Below, one piece after another: positions 1-7,711 of a stretch of 26,227 bases of DNA. The notes under the pieces are model-generated. The model was not told the origin of the DNA. It did not search any database and saw nothing but the letters and a program-made list of their open reading frames with translations. The DNA is from CAYVJW01 sp964451885 (GTDB lineage Bacteria > Patescibacteriota > Gracilibacteria > UBA4473): contig CAYVJW010000007.1 of NCBI GenBank assembly GCA_964451885.1, positions 1 to 26,227 of the forward strand. Reading direction: 5' to 3'. The translations under genes and the position numbers were made by a program. How positions within the stretch are numbered: position 1 is the first letter of the stretch; every line of letters starts with the position of its first letter.

Positions 1-53
1 ATTTTTTTTATCCTCTTATTTATAACATCAGCGCTGTAAAAAAGGAATTACCC

Positions 54-116
54 ATGCTCCTGTGCAAGTTGGGGAAAAAAATATTGATTCTGATTCTCTG
101 CCTTTATGTAATATAG
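54..116 (+). other. Short ORF with the only good ribosome site near the first large gene
   Basis: An AAAGGA sequence at 41-46 sits 7 nt before an ATG at 54. That ATG reads a hydrophobic 20-residue peptide (MLLCKLGKKILILILCLYVI) and stops at 114-116. The frame overlaps the start of the 1031-aa gene, whose own first start (GTG 62) lies too far from the AAAGGA. If the seven A's at 75-81 were eight, the ATG would continue directly into the long frame. The ORF is therefore more likely a broken or frameshifted true start of the large gene than an independent peptide. A possible -10 (TATAAC, 21-26) lies upstream. Confidence 0.3.
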
Positions 117-3100
117 AAATCCCGGCAGAAGACATGGCGAGATTTGCATTGATTAAAAGATCTGAAATTCAGGCAGCGATTGCGGCCATTTTTACGGAAA
201 ACGGAAAGGAAGTTTGGCAGGATAACGCGAAAACAGTAAAAGTAAACGCACTTTTAGCTATACTAAATTTCCAGCATGAAGAAGGCTCATCGGCAAAATT
301 CTATACGGTAAGGAAGACTGAGAAAGGAGTAAAGCAGCTCACCGAATTTCTTGAAAAATACAAGGTTTATCAATACCTGGGCAAAAAAAATGTCAATAAT
401 AAAGCATACTTTCAGAAAGCTCATAAAGAAGCGCTCATGGGCTTAGCACAAAAAAGTTCGTTAAAAGAAACTTTGGTATGTGCTAAATCGAAAGTACAAG
501 CTCCTTCAGAGTCTGAAACTGAGAAGGTAATGCCAGGAGTGGAAAACGGAGAAGCGCAAAGAAGGCACACCCTAATTGGGAGAAACTGGCAGAAAATGAT
601 GAAAAAGTATCCCTACATGGGAAAAAAAGGATGGGCTAAAAATCCACGATATGTGATTTTTAACGCACACGTATCTAATCCCAGAGAAAAGTTTAGTGGA
701 AAAGGTGGGAAAGGAGGGCAAAACGACAGGCTCTTTAATTATTTAAACGAGTTACCGATCAATGATTTGGAAAGCCTATTTGGTATTACTTCAAAACCGG
801 TAAAACCGGCAGAAGCTTCGGTTCCTCCTGTGGTTCAGAAACCGGAACCAATACCGGAGCCTCAAGTATCGAAATCTGTCTCACTGCCTGAGGAAGCTTC
901 CGAAGATCAAGAAACAAGAGAGGCCATTAAAAAATATTTTCACAAACGAGGATATAAACTCACGAAGCTGGAAATTAGTCCTGAAAAAGATAAAGGCAGA
1001 GCTATTGTAACAAAAAGGGATGGCGGTGTCATAAGGGAGGATTCTGTAGATTTTTCCCTTATTAATCCTACACACGGTCCCGGAAGTGGCGGTGTATGGA
1101 TGACTACCGGAAATGAGTATCCGATTTCACATGAAGAAAAAAAACAAGGTGAGAGACAAAAAGAATTAGAAGTAATGTTCTTTCGGGGACAAGACAACTT
1201 TGTAATAGTATTGCCTCCTGAATTTGATGAAGATGGAAAAATTGTGAAAGCAATCGTGCAGGGCAATTGGGGAAATGGCATAAAATATATTATAACCCCT
1301 GTATACGAAAGTGGGACACTTAGAGCATATCATGCAAGTGAATATAAGGAGGCAAAGAAAAAAGCAGCTTTAAAAACAACCACGGAACCAAAAGTGGCAG
1401 CGGTGGCTCCACTTCCAAATCTGAAGCCGCTTCCAAATTTAGATAAAGAACCGGAACCAGTGAGATCTTCCATTCCTAATTCACAGATTACTTTGATACT
1501 TTGGGAAGAAGAAAAAGTGGTACGAGAGATTCTGGGAAATCCTGAGAAGATGAAATTACTTCGAAAACTGGAGAATCTTTTGGATCTTAGAGGAGCATGT
1601 GAAATAAGAGATCTTTATTTTACTGATAATGGATTAGTGGAGGCAGATATTAAAATACAAAAAAGAGAAGGTCTTATAGAAGAAGTAAGCATAAGGCTTA
1701 AGAAAAACAGAGGGGAGGATTATTCATTTAAAAGTCACCACAGGAAAACATATCCGGGGACACTCTCTGAACGTTCGTCCGAATCGGAAAGAATGCCAGT
1801 AGATATTGGGGCTCTTAAACAGGAAATGAACCAAAAATTCGGAGAATCATCTGAAAGTTCTGCAACTGTATCGATGAAAATAGCGGACGTGGCAATAAAG
1901 GCTTTCCCTGATCGGGTTTTGAATAAACAAGATTTAGAAAACTATGCTGGTTTATTAGCTTACGGAGTACGTTTCCTTGAGCCTTTTCCTTTTAAAGAAG
2001 GACATCCTTTCACTCTTAGGCCGGCAGTAAACGCATTAATCTCGAGCGCGAAGGAGAGATTATCATTAGTCGACAGCGAAAAAAGACTAATAATCGAAAC
2101 CATAGTATTGGCGGCAGTAGAATATTCAGACAAGTCTCTGGGTATAACTCCGGAAGAAATAGGTAAATATGCCAAAAAACTGAAAGGAAAGCGACATGAT
2201 GAAGTTTTGAGGAATAAAGAACAGTTCTTCATAGAAGAAAATACATCTTTGGAGAGCGTTTTGGATTTTGCGAGCCAGATGCAATTACCTCAAAATAATG
2301 ATGCGATCATTTTGAAATATGCGCCTCAGAGGCTGAAAGAATACAGTGACCTTTTAATGGTTTTGATGCAGACACGTCTCCTCGAGACTCATGATAAAAT
2401 TCTTTGGGAACACGGATCGAGGCTAAACGAGAATTTTAGAGGTTTTGCTGGAGGTTTTGAGCTTATAAAGAGACTGAAAACCTCAAAGCAAAAAGAAAAA
2501 GTACGAAATGATATCGGAGAGTCCGTTTCGTCAGTTAATGATGCAGAAGAATTTGTGAATAAAGCCTTTGTTGTTCCGGAAGGGGCTGATGAGATAACAC
2601 GGATAAGGCAGGAAGAAGCTCATGACAGATATCTTCTTCAGTTTGCCAAAAAACACGCTAACGCGGGCTACCTGAATAAAAAAGAAGCGAATAAATTAAA
2701 AAATAAATTCAAAAGGAAAAAGCAAGCATACGGAGTAATAGTAAATAACTTATTTGTGAAATCACAAGCAAAGGATTCCGCAGAAATACGTCCAAAAAAA
2801 CTAAAGTATAGTCGCAAGATGATAAAAGCTTTTGAAAAAGGGGGACGATATCTTGAGAAAAAAGGAAGAAAGGAAGCACTTAAAATTGCATCGACTCTTT
2901 ATCCGGAGGGCAAGGAAGGAAAAGAATTGAGAAGTATAATTTTTGATCGTCTCTTTATGGCAAGTCTTGTGCAAGAATTCCCGGAAGAAGAAATTTTACC
3001 GGGAGAAGAAGCGGGAATATTGGCACGATTTTTCAAGAAAGAAGGGCAAAAATTATTAAAAGGACGTAATCCCAGGAAGCTTTTGAAAGAATTAAAAGAA

Positions 3101-3157
3101 TCAGAAAAACAGGAAGACGAACAGATGATTCGTGTTTTGGAGATGTTGATGCCCTAA
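62..3157 (+). CDS. Large multidomain hypothetical protein (1031 aa)
   Basis: I do not recognise this protein. It is charged and soluble-looking, with no signal peptide or membrane span. An N-terminal mixed region (about 1-250) contains a Gly/Lys-rich patch (KFSGKGGKGGQ, about 215-225). A proline-rich linker (about 250-280) follows, then a beta-rich segment (about 290-430), and a second Pro-rich linker (about 450-475). A second segment near 500-590 has a similar layout (a helix, then rG..., then alternating strands), so the two may be repeats. The C-terminal half is helical and Lys/Glu-rich. GTG at 62 is the first in-frame start; ATG at 134 is an alternative. Neither has a Shine-Dalgarno sequence, but the out-of-frame ATG at 54 does. 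The last codons (L-M-P-stop) belong to a palindrome shared with the convergent gene. Confidence 0.8.
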   Translation: MQVGEKNIDSDSLPLCNIEIPAEDMARFALIKRSEIQAAIAAIFTENGKEVWQDNAKTVKVNALLAILNFQHEEGSSAKFYTVRKTEKGVKQLTEFLEKYKVYQYLGKKNVNNKAYFQKAHKEALMGLAQKSSLKETLVCAKSKVQAPSESETEKVMPGVENGEAQRRHTLIGRNWQKMMKKYPYMGKKGWAKNPRYVIFNAHVSNPREKFSGKGGKGGQNDRLFNYLNELPINDLESLFGITSKPVKPAEASVPPVVQKPEPIPEPQVSKSVSLPEEASEDQETREAIKKYFHKRGYKLTKLEISPEKDKGRAIVTKRDGGVIREDSVDFSLINPTHGPGSGGVWMTTGNEYPISHEEKKQGERQKELEVMFFRGQDNFVIVLPPEFDEDGKIVKAIVQGNWGNGIKYIITPVYESGTLRAYHASEYKEAKKKAALKTTTEPKVAAVAPLPNLKPLPNLDKEPEPVRSSIPNSQITLILWEEEKVVREILGNPEKMKLLRKLENLLDLRGACEIRDLYFTDNGLVEADIKIQKREGLIEEVSIRLKKNRGEDYSFKSHHRKTYPGTLSERSSESERMPVDIGALKQEMNQKFGESSESSATVSMKIADVAIKAFPDRVLNKQDLENYAGLLAYGVRFLEPFPFKEGHPFTLRPAVNALISSAKERLSLVDSEKRLIIETIVLAAVEYSDKSLGITPEEIGKYAKKLKGKRHDEVLRNKEQFFIEENTSLESVLDFASQMQLPQNNDAIILKYAPQRLKEYSDLLMVLMQTRLLETHDKILWEHGSRLNENFRGFAGGFELIKRLKTSKQKEKVRNDIGESVSSVNDAEEFVNKAFVVPEGADEITRIRQEEAHDRYLLQFAKKHANAGYLNKKEANKLKNKFKRKKQAYGVIVNNLFVKSQAKDSAEIRPKKLKYSRKMIKAFEKGGRYLEKKGRKEALKIASTLYPEGKEGKELRSIIFDRLFMASLVQEFPEEEILPGEEAGILARFFKKEGQKLLKGRNPRKLLKELKESEKQEDEQMIRVLEMLMP

Positions 3158-3311
3158 GTCTCAGTCACAAAATAACTTACAGACTCCCAAAATAATGTTC
3201 ACGCCATATAGAATCCCAAAAAATCTCAACGTATCTCGATATGTTTCAATTTTTTGGAATCCTATCTGACGCAAACCTTAAATGCCTTGTTCAAGTTATT
3301 TCGTGACTGAG
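3158..3311. repeat. 154-bp MITE-like palindromic element (copy A)
   Basis: The outer arms CTCAGTCAC-A-AAATAACTT (3160-3178) and its inverted copy (3293-3311) match at 18 of 19 positions. Imperfect pairing continues to a centre near 3235, through AGAATCCCAAAAAAT and its partner ATTTTTTGGAATCC. The direct repeat CCTAA flanks it at 3153-3157 and 3312-3316, as a target duplication would; the left copy contains the stop codon of the upstream gene. No ORF is present. It fills the whole space between two convergent genes and would fold as a long hairpin in either transcript, so it may also terminate transcription. A copy with the same internal spacing lies at 25871-26021. Confidence 0.75.
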
Positions 3312-3316
3312 CCTAA

Positions 3317-4882
3317 TTATGGCATCAATCCTCTTAATTTTGGAAGCAGACGATTTACATTCTCTTTTGCCATTGAGTCTACTTGTTCTCTCATTGCCGG
3401 CCTTACTTTATCCAATCTACTCCTGAGGGTTTCTGGTTTTTGAAGTGCGTCTCGATTTTTTTCAATAAAAGCATTGACTGTTGGACGGTCATTCATTTTT
3501 TCTTTTACTTTTTGTTCAACAAAATCAGGAAGATCGTTCAAAACTTTGGAATTATCGCTAAGAATATTCAAAGCCTCATTAGCGGCCGAAGTGACTTTTT
3601 CTACAGTAAATGATTCAGGATTTTGGGCGATAGATGTTACTACAGCATCAATTACTGTCTGGTCCTGAGAAGGATTATTAATAGCCTGTGGGAAGAGACT
3701 TAATACATTATCAACGTCCCTGCGAGCTTGAGGAGGAAGCTGGCTATATGTTTTTGTCTGCTGAACAGCTTCCGTTACTTCTATTGCCAATTCTTTCCGT
3801 TCCGCTTCCGGCATAATAATACTTGCGATTCCATTTATAATTGAATTAATCGTAGTTTCTGACAGAGATACTTCAGTCGGAGCAGAAGCGGTATCAGAAT
3901 CGGAGCCGGGCGTGTGGGAAGAATGGTGATGAATGATAAAACCGCGAGAAACAGAAGAAGGATTTGATCCTTGATCTTCACTTCTCTCCTTACTTGCTGT
4001 GACTATATTTCTTATGATATAACGTATTGCTTCCTGCTCTCGTCTTTGGCTTTCAGAATCTTTACTGCTTATTTCTTTCCCTTTCGGAGATTCTTCAGGA
4101 GCAAGCATGGCAAGCAGCCTATCCAGTTTTTGCCCAATGGGATCTTTCTTAAGGATCGACTCCAGTTTTCCTAAATCATCATCAGCAAAACGTTTCTGTT
4201 CTCTTATTTCAGTACTATCTCTCGTTTCATTATTTGTTGAGAATAGAGGTCGGTCGTCTCCTGAGAGTTCTTCGGGGAGAAAAGTTACTTTCGGGTCTTC
4301 TTTACCAGCTAAAATTCCTTCTATATTTTCCAGTCCCCCGGGGGGAGCGGTGCCATCTGATGGAGAAGTAGCTTTGGAATCTGTATCTCCCTCTTTCATC
4401 TTTCTTACATCAGGCGATTTATCATGTATGATGTTCATACTCACACAAGCAGCCATTAGAAAGCCGGTAGCACTGACAGCAGTCACACCCTTTAGGGAAG
4501 GCGACAGATTTTTCCACCATTCTAAGCAGCTTTTTAAGGGACTGATCAGGGGGGTATTTTTATTAGTTTCTAATTGTCTTTCGGTATTTGCTGTCGCTGA
4601 GTTTGCTTTGGTTTGTATTTTTCTAACCTGCCATATTGCCATTAATTTTGCTCTCTTTCGGGGATCAAAATCATCAGATCCATCACGATCGTCCATAAAA
4701 TATTCTTCAGAGCGATCAGGATCTGCATAAGTAACAATTTCTTCGGCAGTATCGGTATCAGTTGCAGCAACTGATTGTTCTTCTTCAGGATCATGTTTTG
4801 CTAATCTTCTTCCTTCAAGACCTTCCCCTCCAGGGAGGTCAATTTCATCATTCTCGTCCGGAACCGAGTGTGATTTTGTCAT
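3317..4882 (-). CDS. Single-pass membrane protein of unknown function (521 aa)
   Basis: I do not recognise this protein. It has a strongly acidic N-terminal region (1-75), a basic stretch (DPRKRAK, 73-79), one hydrophobic span (about 131-152, KGVTAVSATGFLMAACVSMN), and then a long low-complexity, Ser/Glu/Asp-rich region to about 330 that includes FIIHHHSSH near 315-323. A helical C-terminal domain (about 335-521) follows. Positive charge before the span suggests the N-terminus is inside and the long C-terminal part outside. This is inference. The gene converges on the 1031-aa gene. Its final codons (L-M-P-stop) mirror those of that gene across the palindromic element. There is no Shine-Dalgarno; the -10 lies 5 nt before the ATG, suggesting a leaderless mRNA. 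Confidence 0.8.
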   Translation of the reverse strand: MTKSHSVPDENDEIDLPGGEGLEGRRLAKHDPEEEQSVAATDTDTAEEIVTYADPDRSEEYFMDDRDGSDDFDPRKRAKLMAIWQVRKIQTKANSATANTERQLETNKNTPLISPLKSCLEWWKNLSPSLKGVTAVSATGFLMAACVSMNIIHDKSPDVRKMKEGDTDSKATSPSDGTAPPGGLENIEGILAGKEDPKVTFLPEELSGDDRPLFSTNNETRDSTEIREQKRFADDDLGKLESILKKDPIGQKLDRLLAMLAPEESPKGKEISSKDSESQRREQEAIRYIIRNIVTASKERSEDQGSNPSSVSRGFIIHHHSSHTPGSDSDTASAPTEVSLSETTINSIINGIASIIMPEAERKELAIEVTEAVQQTKTYSQLPPQARRDVDNVLSLFPQAINNPSQDQTVIDAVVTSIAQNPESFTVEKVTSAANEALNILSDNSKVLNDLPDFVEQKVKEKMNDRPTVNAFIEKNRDALQKPETLRSRLDKVRPAMREQVDSMAKENVNRLLPKLRGLMP

Positions 4883-4887
4883 GGAAA

Positions 4888-4916
4888 GATATAGTTAAAA
4901 CTTTTTAATTAGGCAA
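4888..4916 (-). promoter_or_regulatory. Sigma70-type promoter with leaderless geometry
   Basis: On the minus strand, TTGCCT (4911-4916) and TATATC (4888-4893) are separated by exactly 17 nt. Only 5 nt separate the -10 from the ATG at 4882, so transcription would begin at or next to the start codon. The region has no Shine-Dalgarno sequence. Confidence 0.45.
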
Positions 4917-4922
4917 ATAAAT

Positions 4923-4957
4923 AACAAGGCCTATTGAATTAGCCTTGTTTGTTTTTT
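4923..4957 (+). terminator. Rho-independent terminator facing plus
   Basis: The stem AACAAGGC (4923-4930) and GCCTTGTT (4942-4949) is perfect over 8 bp, with an 11-nt loop. It is followed by a T-rich tract (TGTTTTTTT, to 4957). It lies between two divergent genes, so no plus-strand gene ends here. It would stop transcripts running antisense through the 521-aa gene before they enter the operon at 5052, or it could end a short leader RNA. Confidence 0.65.
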
Positions 4958-4999
4958 TAAAACTTAAAGAGGTTTTGTATTTGTGTCAAGAGCAAAAAC

Positions 5000-5028
5000 T
5001 TGAATTGTTTGATAAAGTATGATAGAAT
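5000..5028 (+). promoter_or_regulatory. Sigma70-type promoter of the two-gene operon
   Basis: TTGAAT (5000-5005) and TAGAAT (5023-5028) are separated by 17 nt. Transcription would start near 5035, downstream of the ATG at 5019. This argues that the true start of the first gene is the ATG at 5052. Confidence 0.5.
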
Positions 5029-5051
5029 GTAAAGATTTAATTCTAAAAAAG

Positions 5052-5375
5052 ATGCTTTCTAAGATTACTCGTGAACAATTACTTGCAAAAATAAAGGAAT
5101 TTTTGGACGGAAATCAGTTTCTGAATACTGATCTGTATCAAAAATTTGAGAAGTTGGATGAGCAGCGATTGAAGCAGGTTTTACTTATGCTCTTTGACCT
5201 TGAGGAAAAAAGGAAACAAGCGGGAGATGATAAAATTAAAGAAGATTTCAAAAAAATAAATGAGCAGGCAGGAAAAATAATAAAAGAAGAAACCAGGAAA
5301 TTTTTAAAGGAAGAAGAGGGGAAAATCCATAAGAAAGAAGTAGATGAAGCAGAAAAATTAGTCACTAGCTTATAA
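5052..5375 (+). CDS. Small helical, highly charged hypothetical protein (107 aa)
   Basis: I do not recognise this protein. It is almost entirely helix-forming and rich in Lys and Glu (for example EEKRKQAGDDKIKEDFKKIN and KFLKEEEGKIHKKEVDEAEK), so a coiled coil is likely from about residue 55 onward. It has no membrane span or signal peptide. An in-frame ATG at 5019 would add 11 residues, but it lies upstream of the predicted transcription start, so I use ATG 5052. No Shine-Dalgarno precedes either. It is the first gene of a two-gene operon; the next ATG follows after 15 nt. Confidence 0.7.
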   Translation: MLSKITREQLLAKIKEFLDGNQFLNTDLYQKFEKLDEQRLKQVLLMLFDLEEKRKQAGDDKIKEDFKKINEQAGKIIKEETRKFLKEEEGKIHKKEVDEAEKLVTSL

Positions 5376-5390
5376 ATTAACTTTAATAAA

Positions 5391-5927
5391 ATGGCATTAT
5401 CAGAATCAGGACCACAAACCGCGGAAGCCGTATCCAAAAAAGCCAAGGAAATGGCAAATGGCGAAGTTGAATTTGATCAATATGCTATCATGGACAGTGC
5501 AAAAAATGTAATTGATTCCGTGGTGGATAAAGCGTTAAGAGGGGAAGAATCTGCAGATGTAGACGGATTAAAAATTTCTGTCCAAAATAAACTGAATGAA
5601 TTAACTGAAAGCCAGGATGCGCTCGCAAGAGGGTTTTCTGAATTGAACAACTTACTTCGACTTGATGCAACAACTATTAATGCAAATATTGATACAGGAT
5701 GGACCGATTTTAGCGGAGATTATGATCTGAATGATTGGGATGATCTGGATGAATTTATAGTGGGTGTGGCTGGCGGAGAAATTCAGCCGAAAGGAGGGAG
5801 TGATACTACTTTGGCAAGAATTGATAATTTAAGAGGAAACCTTAATACTATAAAAGATGCTACAACTAGAAGCGGTGGCGCCACCCCCGGGAGTATGCGA
5901 TGGCTCAGGGAACGAGGGGCCTTTTAA
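5391..5927 (+). CDS. Small acidic hypothetical protein (178 aa)
   Basis: I do not recognise this protein. The first ~100 residues are helical (SKKAKEMANGE; the stretch around VIDSVVDKALRGEE). An Asp-rich segment follows (DFSGDYDLNDWDDLDEF, about 108-124), then a Gly-rich stretch, and the tail is short and basic (SMRWLRERGAF). There is no membrane span. It starts 15 nt after the stop of the 107-aa gene and is probably cotranscribed with it. No Shine-Dalgarno is present. Codons near the 3' end are unusually GC-rich and contain a perfect 12-bp palindrome (GGTGGCGCCACC, 5875-5886). It converges on the methyltransferase gene with 38 nt between stop codons. Confidence 0.75.
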   Translation: MALSESGPQTAEAVSKKAKEMANGEVEFDQYAIMDSAKNVIDSVVDKALRGEESADVDGLKISVQNKLNELTESQDALARGFSELNNLLRLDATTINANIDTGWTDFSGDYDLNDWDDLDEFIVGVAGGEIQPKGGSDTTLARIDNLRGNLNTIKDATTRSGGATPGSMRWLRERGAF

Positions 5928-5965
5928 TAAGATCTTTAAAGTTTCAGTATTTAGAAAAAACGACT

Positions 5966-7414
5966 CTAAAAAACCAAATCCCGATCCAACTTATTCTTCA
6001 ACTTCTTCCCTCCTTTCTGCACCTTTCCATACCCAAGGCAAAACCACTCATATTTCACGAGTACCGCTTCCCCATCTTCATAATCAAGAGACAGGTCAAA
6101 CATTAAATCCATCCCGGCCAGCCATCGGTCTTTTTGATTATCATCCAGCATAACAAAATTTTTCGTTGCAAATTTACCAAAATGAAGCGCGAAAACAGAA
6201 GTGATATTGCCATGCTTATCAAAAACCGGAAATCCGGCTCTGCGGTGTGGATTTTTTAGGGCAAAATTGGCGGCTTCTTTTGTGGTGCACCAAATTTCGT
6301 TATTATTTTGCAGCCAGGCAAATTTAGAAAATAGATTCTTCTCTAAGCCGAATGTTTTTCGAAGGCGAGCGAGGATTTCGGCGGATTGGTTTTTGGAAAG
6401 TATCTTTGAGGTAGGATTGAAGTGTTTAGTAAGTCTGTGCTCGTAACCCCCTGAATCCCCCTTGAAAAAGGGGGACTTTATTTTTTTGATTTTACAGAGG
6501 AAGAAAGTTTCGCTGCTCCAGTTTTCGGTTTCCAGGTGCGGCCAGATGCGGATGACATTTTCTGATATTTCTGAACTAAATTTTTGATCAAAAAATTTAC
6601 TCACCCCTTTTCTAGTAGGAACCCCCATTGGGGAGGGGATTTTTAATATTTCCACTGAATCCGGATATTTATCCAACAAAAACTGTACCACCGCTTCATT
6701 TTCTTCCGGAGCAGAAGTGCAGGTGGAGTAGACCATCTCTCCCTCCGGAGCAAGGATCTCAAAAGCCGCACAAATTAACTTTTTCTGCAATTTAGCCGCT
6801 TCAAAAATCTTCCTTTCTGCCCACATTTTTTCAAAAAACTTAGAATCTTTTCGGGCAAAACCTTCACTTGAGCAAGGGGCGTCCAAAAGAATTTTATCAA
6901 ATTGTTGAGTAAAAAACTTATTCAACCTTACGCCGTCATTTTGAAGCAAAACAGCATTTATAACCCCCATTCGCTCCAAGTTTGCGACAAGTTTTTTACT
7001 GCGACTTGAACTCGGTTCATTCACCACCAATACTCCTTCATTCTCCATCATTGCTGCCATAAAAGTCGCTTTCGATCCCGGAGAAGCGCATACATCCAGC
7101 ACACTCTCTCCCGGCTGGGGATTTAAGGCTATAGGTGGTAGCAAAGAACTGAGGCTGGCGATATAAATTTTCCCAGTAAAATGCTCCAGCGTTTTCCCCA
7201 GCGGAATTTCGCCACGATCATCCCGTTCAATAAAAAAAGCCTGCGGAATCCCGGCAGCGGGTTTTAAATGCCACGCTTTTGGAATTTGCGTAAAATTATT
7301 AGCTATGCGAATGGTTTTTGGCAGCGGCTTGGTTGCCTTTTTAAAAAACTCCTCCCATTCCGATTCTGGAAGCATTTCGTGGATACGCTGAACATACTTT
7401 TTAGGAAAAAACAT
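5966..7414 (-). CDS. rsmF: RsmB/RsmF-family rRNA (cytosine-C5) methyltransferase
   Basis: This is an S-adenosylmethionine-dependent enzyme of the NOL1/NOP2/Sun family, which makes 5-methylcytosine in rRNA. The SAM loop is DVCASPGSKA (107-116). Motif IV is DAPCS (178-182, Cys181, the release cysteine), and motif VI is STCTSAPEEN (230-239, Cys232, the nucleophile). Both cysteines needed for the known mechanism are present. The C-terminal part (about 330-482) resembles the RNA-binding extension of RsmF-type members, so I favour RsmF over RsmB; the exact target base cannot be read from sequence. Between the two parts, residues 314-325 (SPFFKGDSGGYE) are the translation of a palindromic repeat and look like an in-frame insertion. 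The ATG overlaps the toxin stop by one base (TAATG), so translation is probably coupled. The gene ends on TAG. Confidence 0.92.
   Translation of the reverse strand: MFFPKKYVQRIHEMLPESEWEEFFKKATKPLPKTIRIANNFTQIPKAWHLKPAAGIPQAFFIERDDRGEIPLGKTLEHFTGKIYIASLSSLLPPIALNPQPGESVLDVCASPGSKATFMAAMMENEGVLVVNEPSSSRSKKLVANLERMGVINAVLLQNDGVRLNKFFTQQFDKILLDAPCSSEGFARKDSKFFEKMWAERKIFEAAKLQKKLICAAFEILAPEGEMVYSTCTSAPEENEAVVQFLLDKYPDSVEILKIPSPMGVPTRKGVSKFFDQKFSSEISENVIRIWPHLETENWSSETFFLCKIKKIKSPFFKGDSGGYEHRLTKHFNPTSKILSKNQSAEILARLRKTFGLEKNLFSKFAWLQNNNEIWCTTKEAANFALKNPHRRAGFPVFDKHGNITSVFALHFGKFATKNFVMLDDNQKDRWLAGMDLMFDLSLDYEDGEAVLVKYEWFCLGYGKVQKGGKKLKNKLDRDLVF
6443..6475. repeat. Palindromic repeat translated in frame inside rsmF
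   Basis: CCCCCTTGAAAAAGGGGG (6457-6474) has a 7-bp stem (CCCCCTT/AAGGGGG) with a 4-nt loop, followed by the offset GGGGG/CCCCC partner seen in this kind of repeat. Bacterial genomes often carry such C-run/G-run palindromes between genes. Here it is open in the rsmF frame and lies in the linker between the catalytic and C-terminal domains, where an insertion is tolerable. Confidence 0.6.
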
Positions 7415-7710
7415 TATTGTTCCTCAAAAATAAAATCCCTCCATGAATGAAAAACAGTTACAATTTCTATCAAATCATCATCCTTAATTCTATAAACAAT
7501 ACGGTACGGCCTTTTTAGTATTTCTCGAATTTCGGGATTTTTTAATTCAGGAACAATCCTTCCGGCTGTTGGAAATCTTTTTAAAATTTTGACGGATTTT
7601 ATGATTTTTTTGATTTCTTGTTTAGCATAAATAACTGAATCTTGAGCAATAAAATTGAAGACAGAATCCAGATTGTTTTGAGCATGAAGTGACCAAATGA
7701 TTTTTTTCAT
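7414..7710 (-). CDS. RelE/ParE-superfamily toxin
   Basis: This 98-residue basic protein has the ParE/RelE layout: an N-terminal strand (KKIIWSLHAQNNL), two helices (about 10-45), then FPTAGRIVPEL (about 47-57), IREILKRPYRIVYRI (about 61-75) and a final strand with VTVFHSWRDF. The P..GR.V.El, YRI.YRI and H..R signatures are typical of ParE-like toxins, which act on gyrase. RelE-like members cut ribosome-bound mRNA, and which target applies cannot be read here. I start at ATG 7710, one base after the antitoxin stop (TAA-A-ATG). An upstream in-frame ATG at 7734 lies inside the antitoxin and is less likely. The stop overlaps the rsmF start, so the toxin and the methyltransferase are translationally linked. 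Confidence 0.85.
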   Translation of the reverse strand: MKKIIWSLHAQNNLDSVFNFIAQDSVIYAKQEIKKIIKSVKILKRFPTAGRIVPELKNPEIREILKRPYRIVYRIKDDDLIEIVTVFHSWRDFIFEEQ

Positions 7711-7711
7711 T

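Noticed and set aside
3158..3316. Integron attC site
   Set aside because: The hairpin size fits, but the core sites RYYYAAC and GTTRRRY are absent at the arm ends, and no integrase or cassette layout is seen.
4107..4730. 207-codon open frame opposite the 521-aa gene
   Set aside because: It lies fully antisense to a gene with clear composition, start and promoter. It has no ribosome site or recognisable domain. The same holds for the 196-codon frame at 13339-13929.
5875..5935. GGTGGCGCCACC palindrome and AGGGAACGAGG, the latter shared with element B
   Set aside because: The palindrome is within codons, and the shared 11-mer has no flanking similarity to element B, so chance is likely.
6601..6645. 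Second in-frame palindromic repeat in rsmF (peptide IPSPMGVPTRKGVS)
   Set aside because: The C/G runs look repeat-like, but related methyltransferases have a Pro/Gly-rich segment of similar length here, so ordinary codon use explains it.
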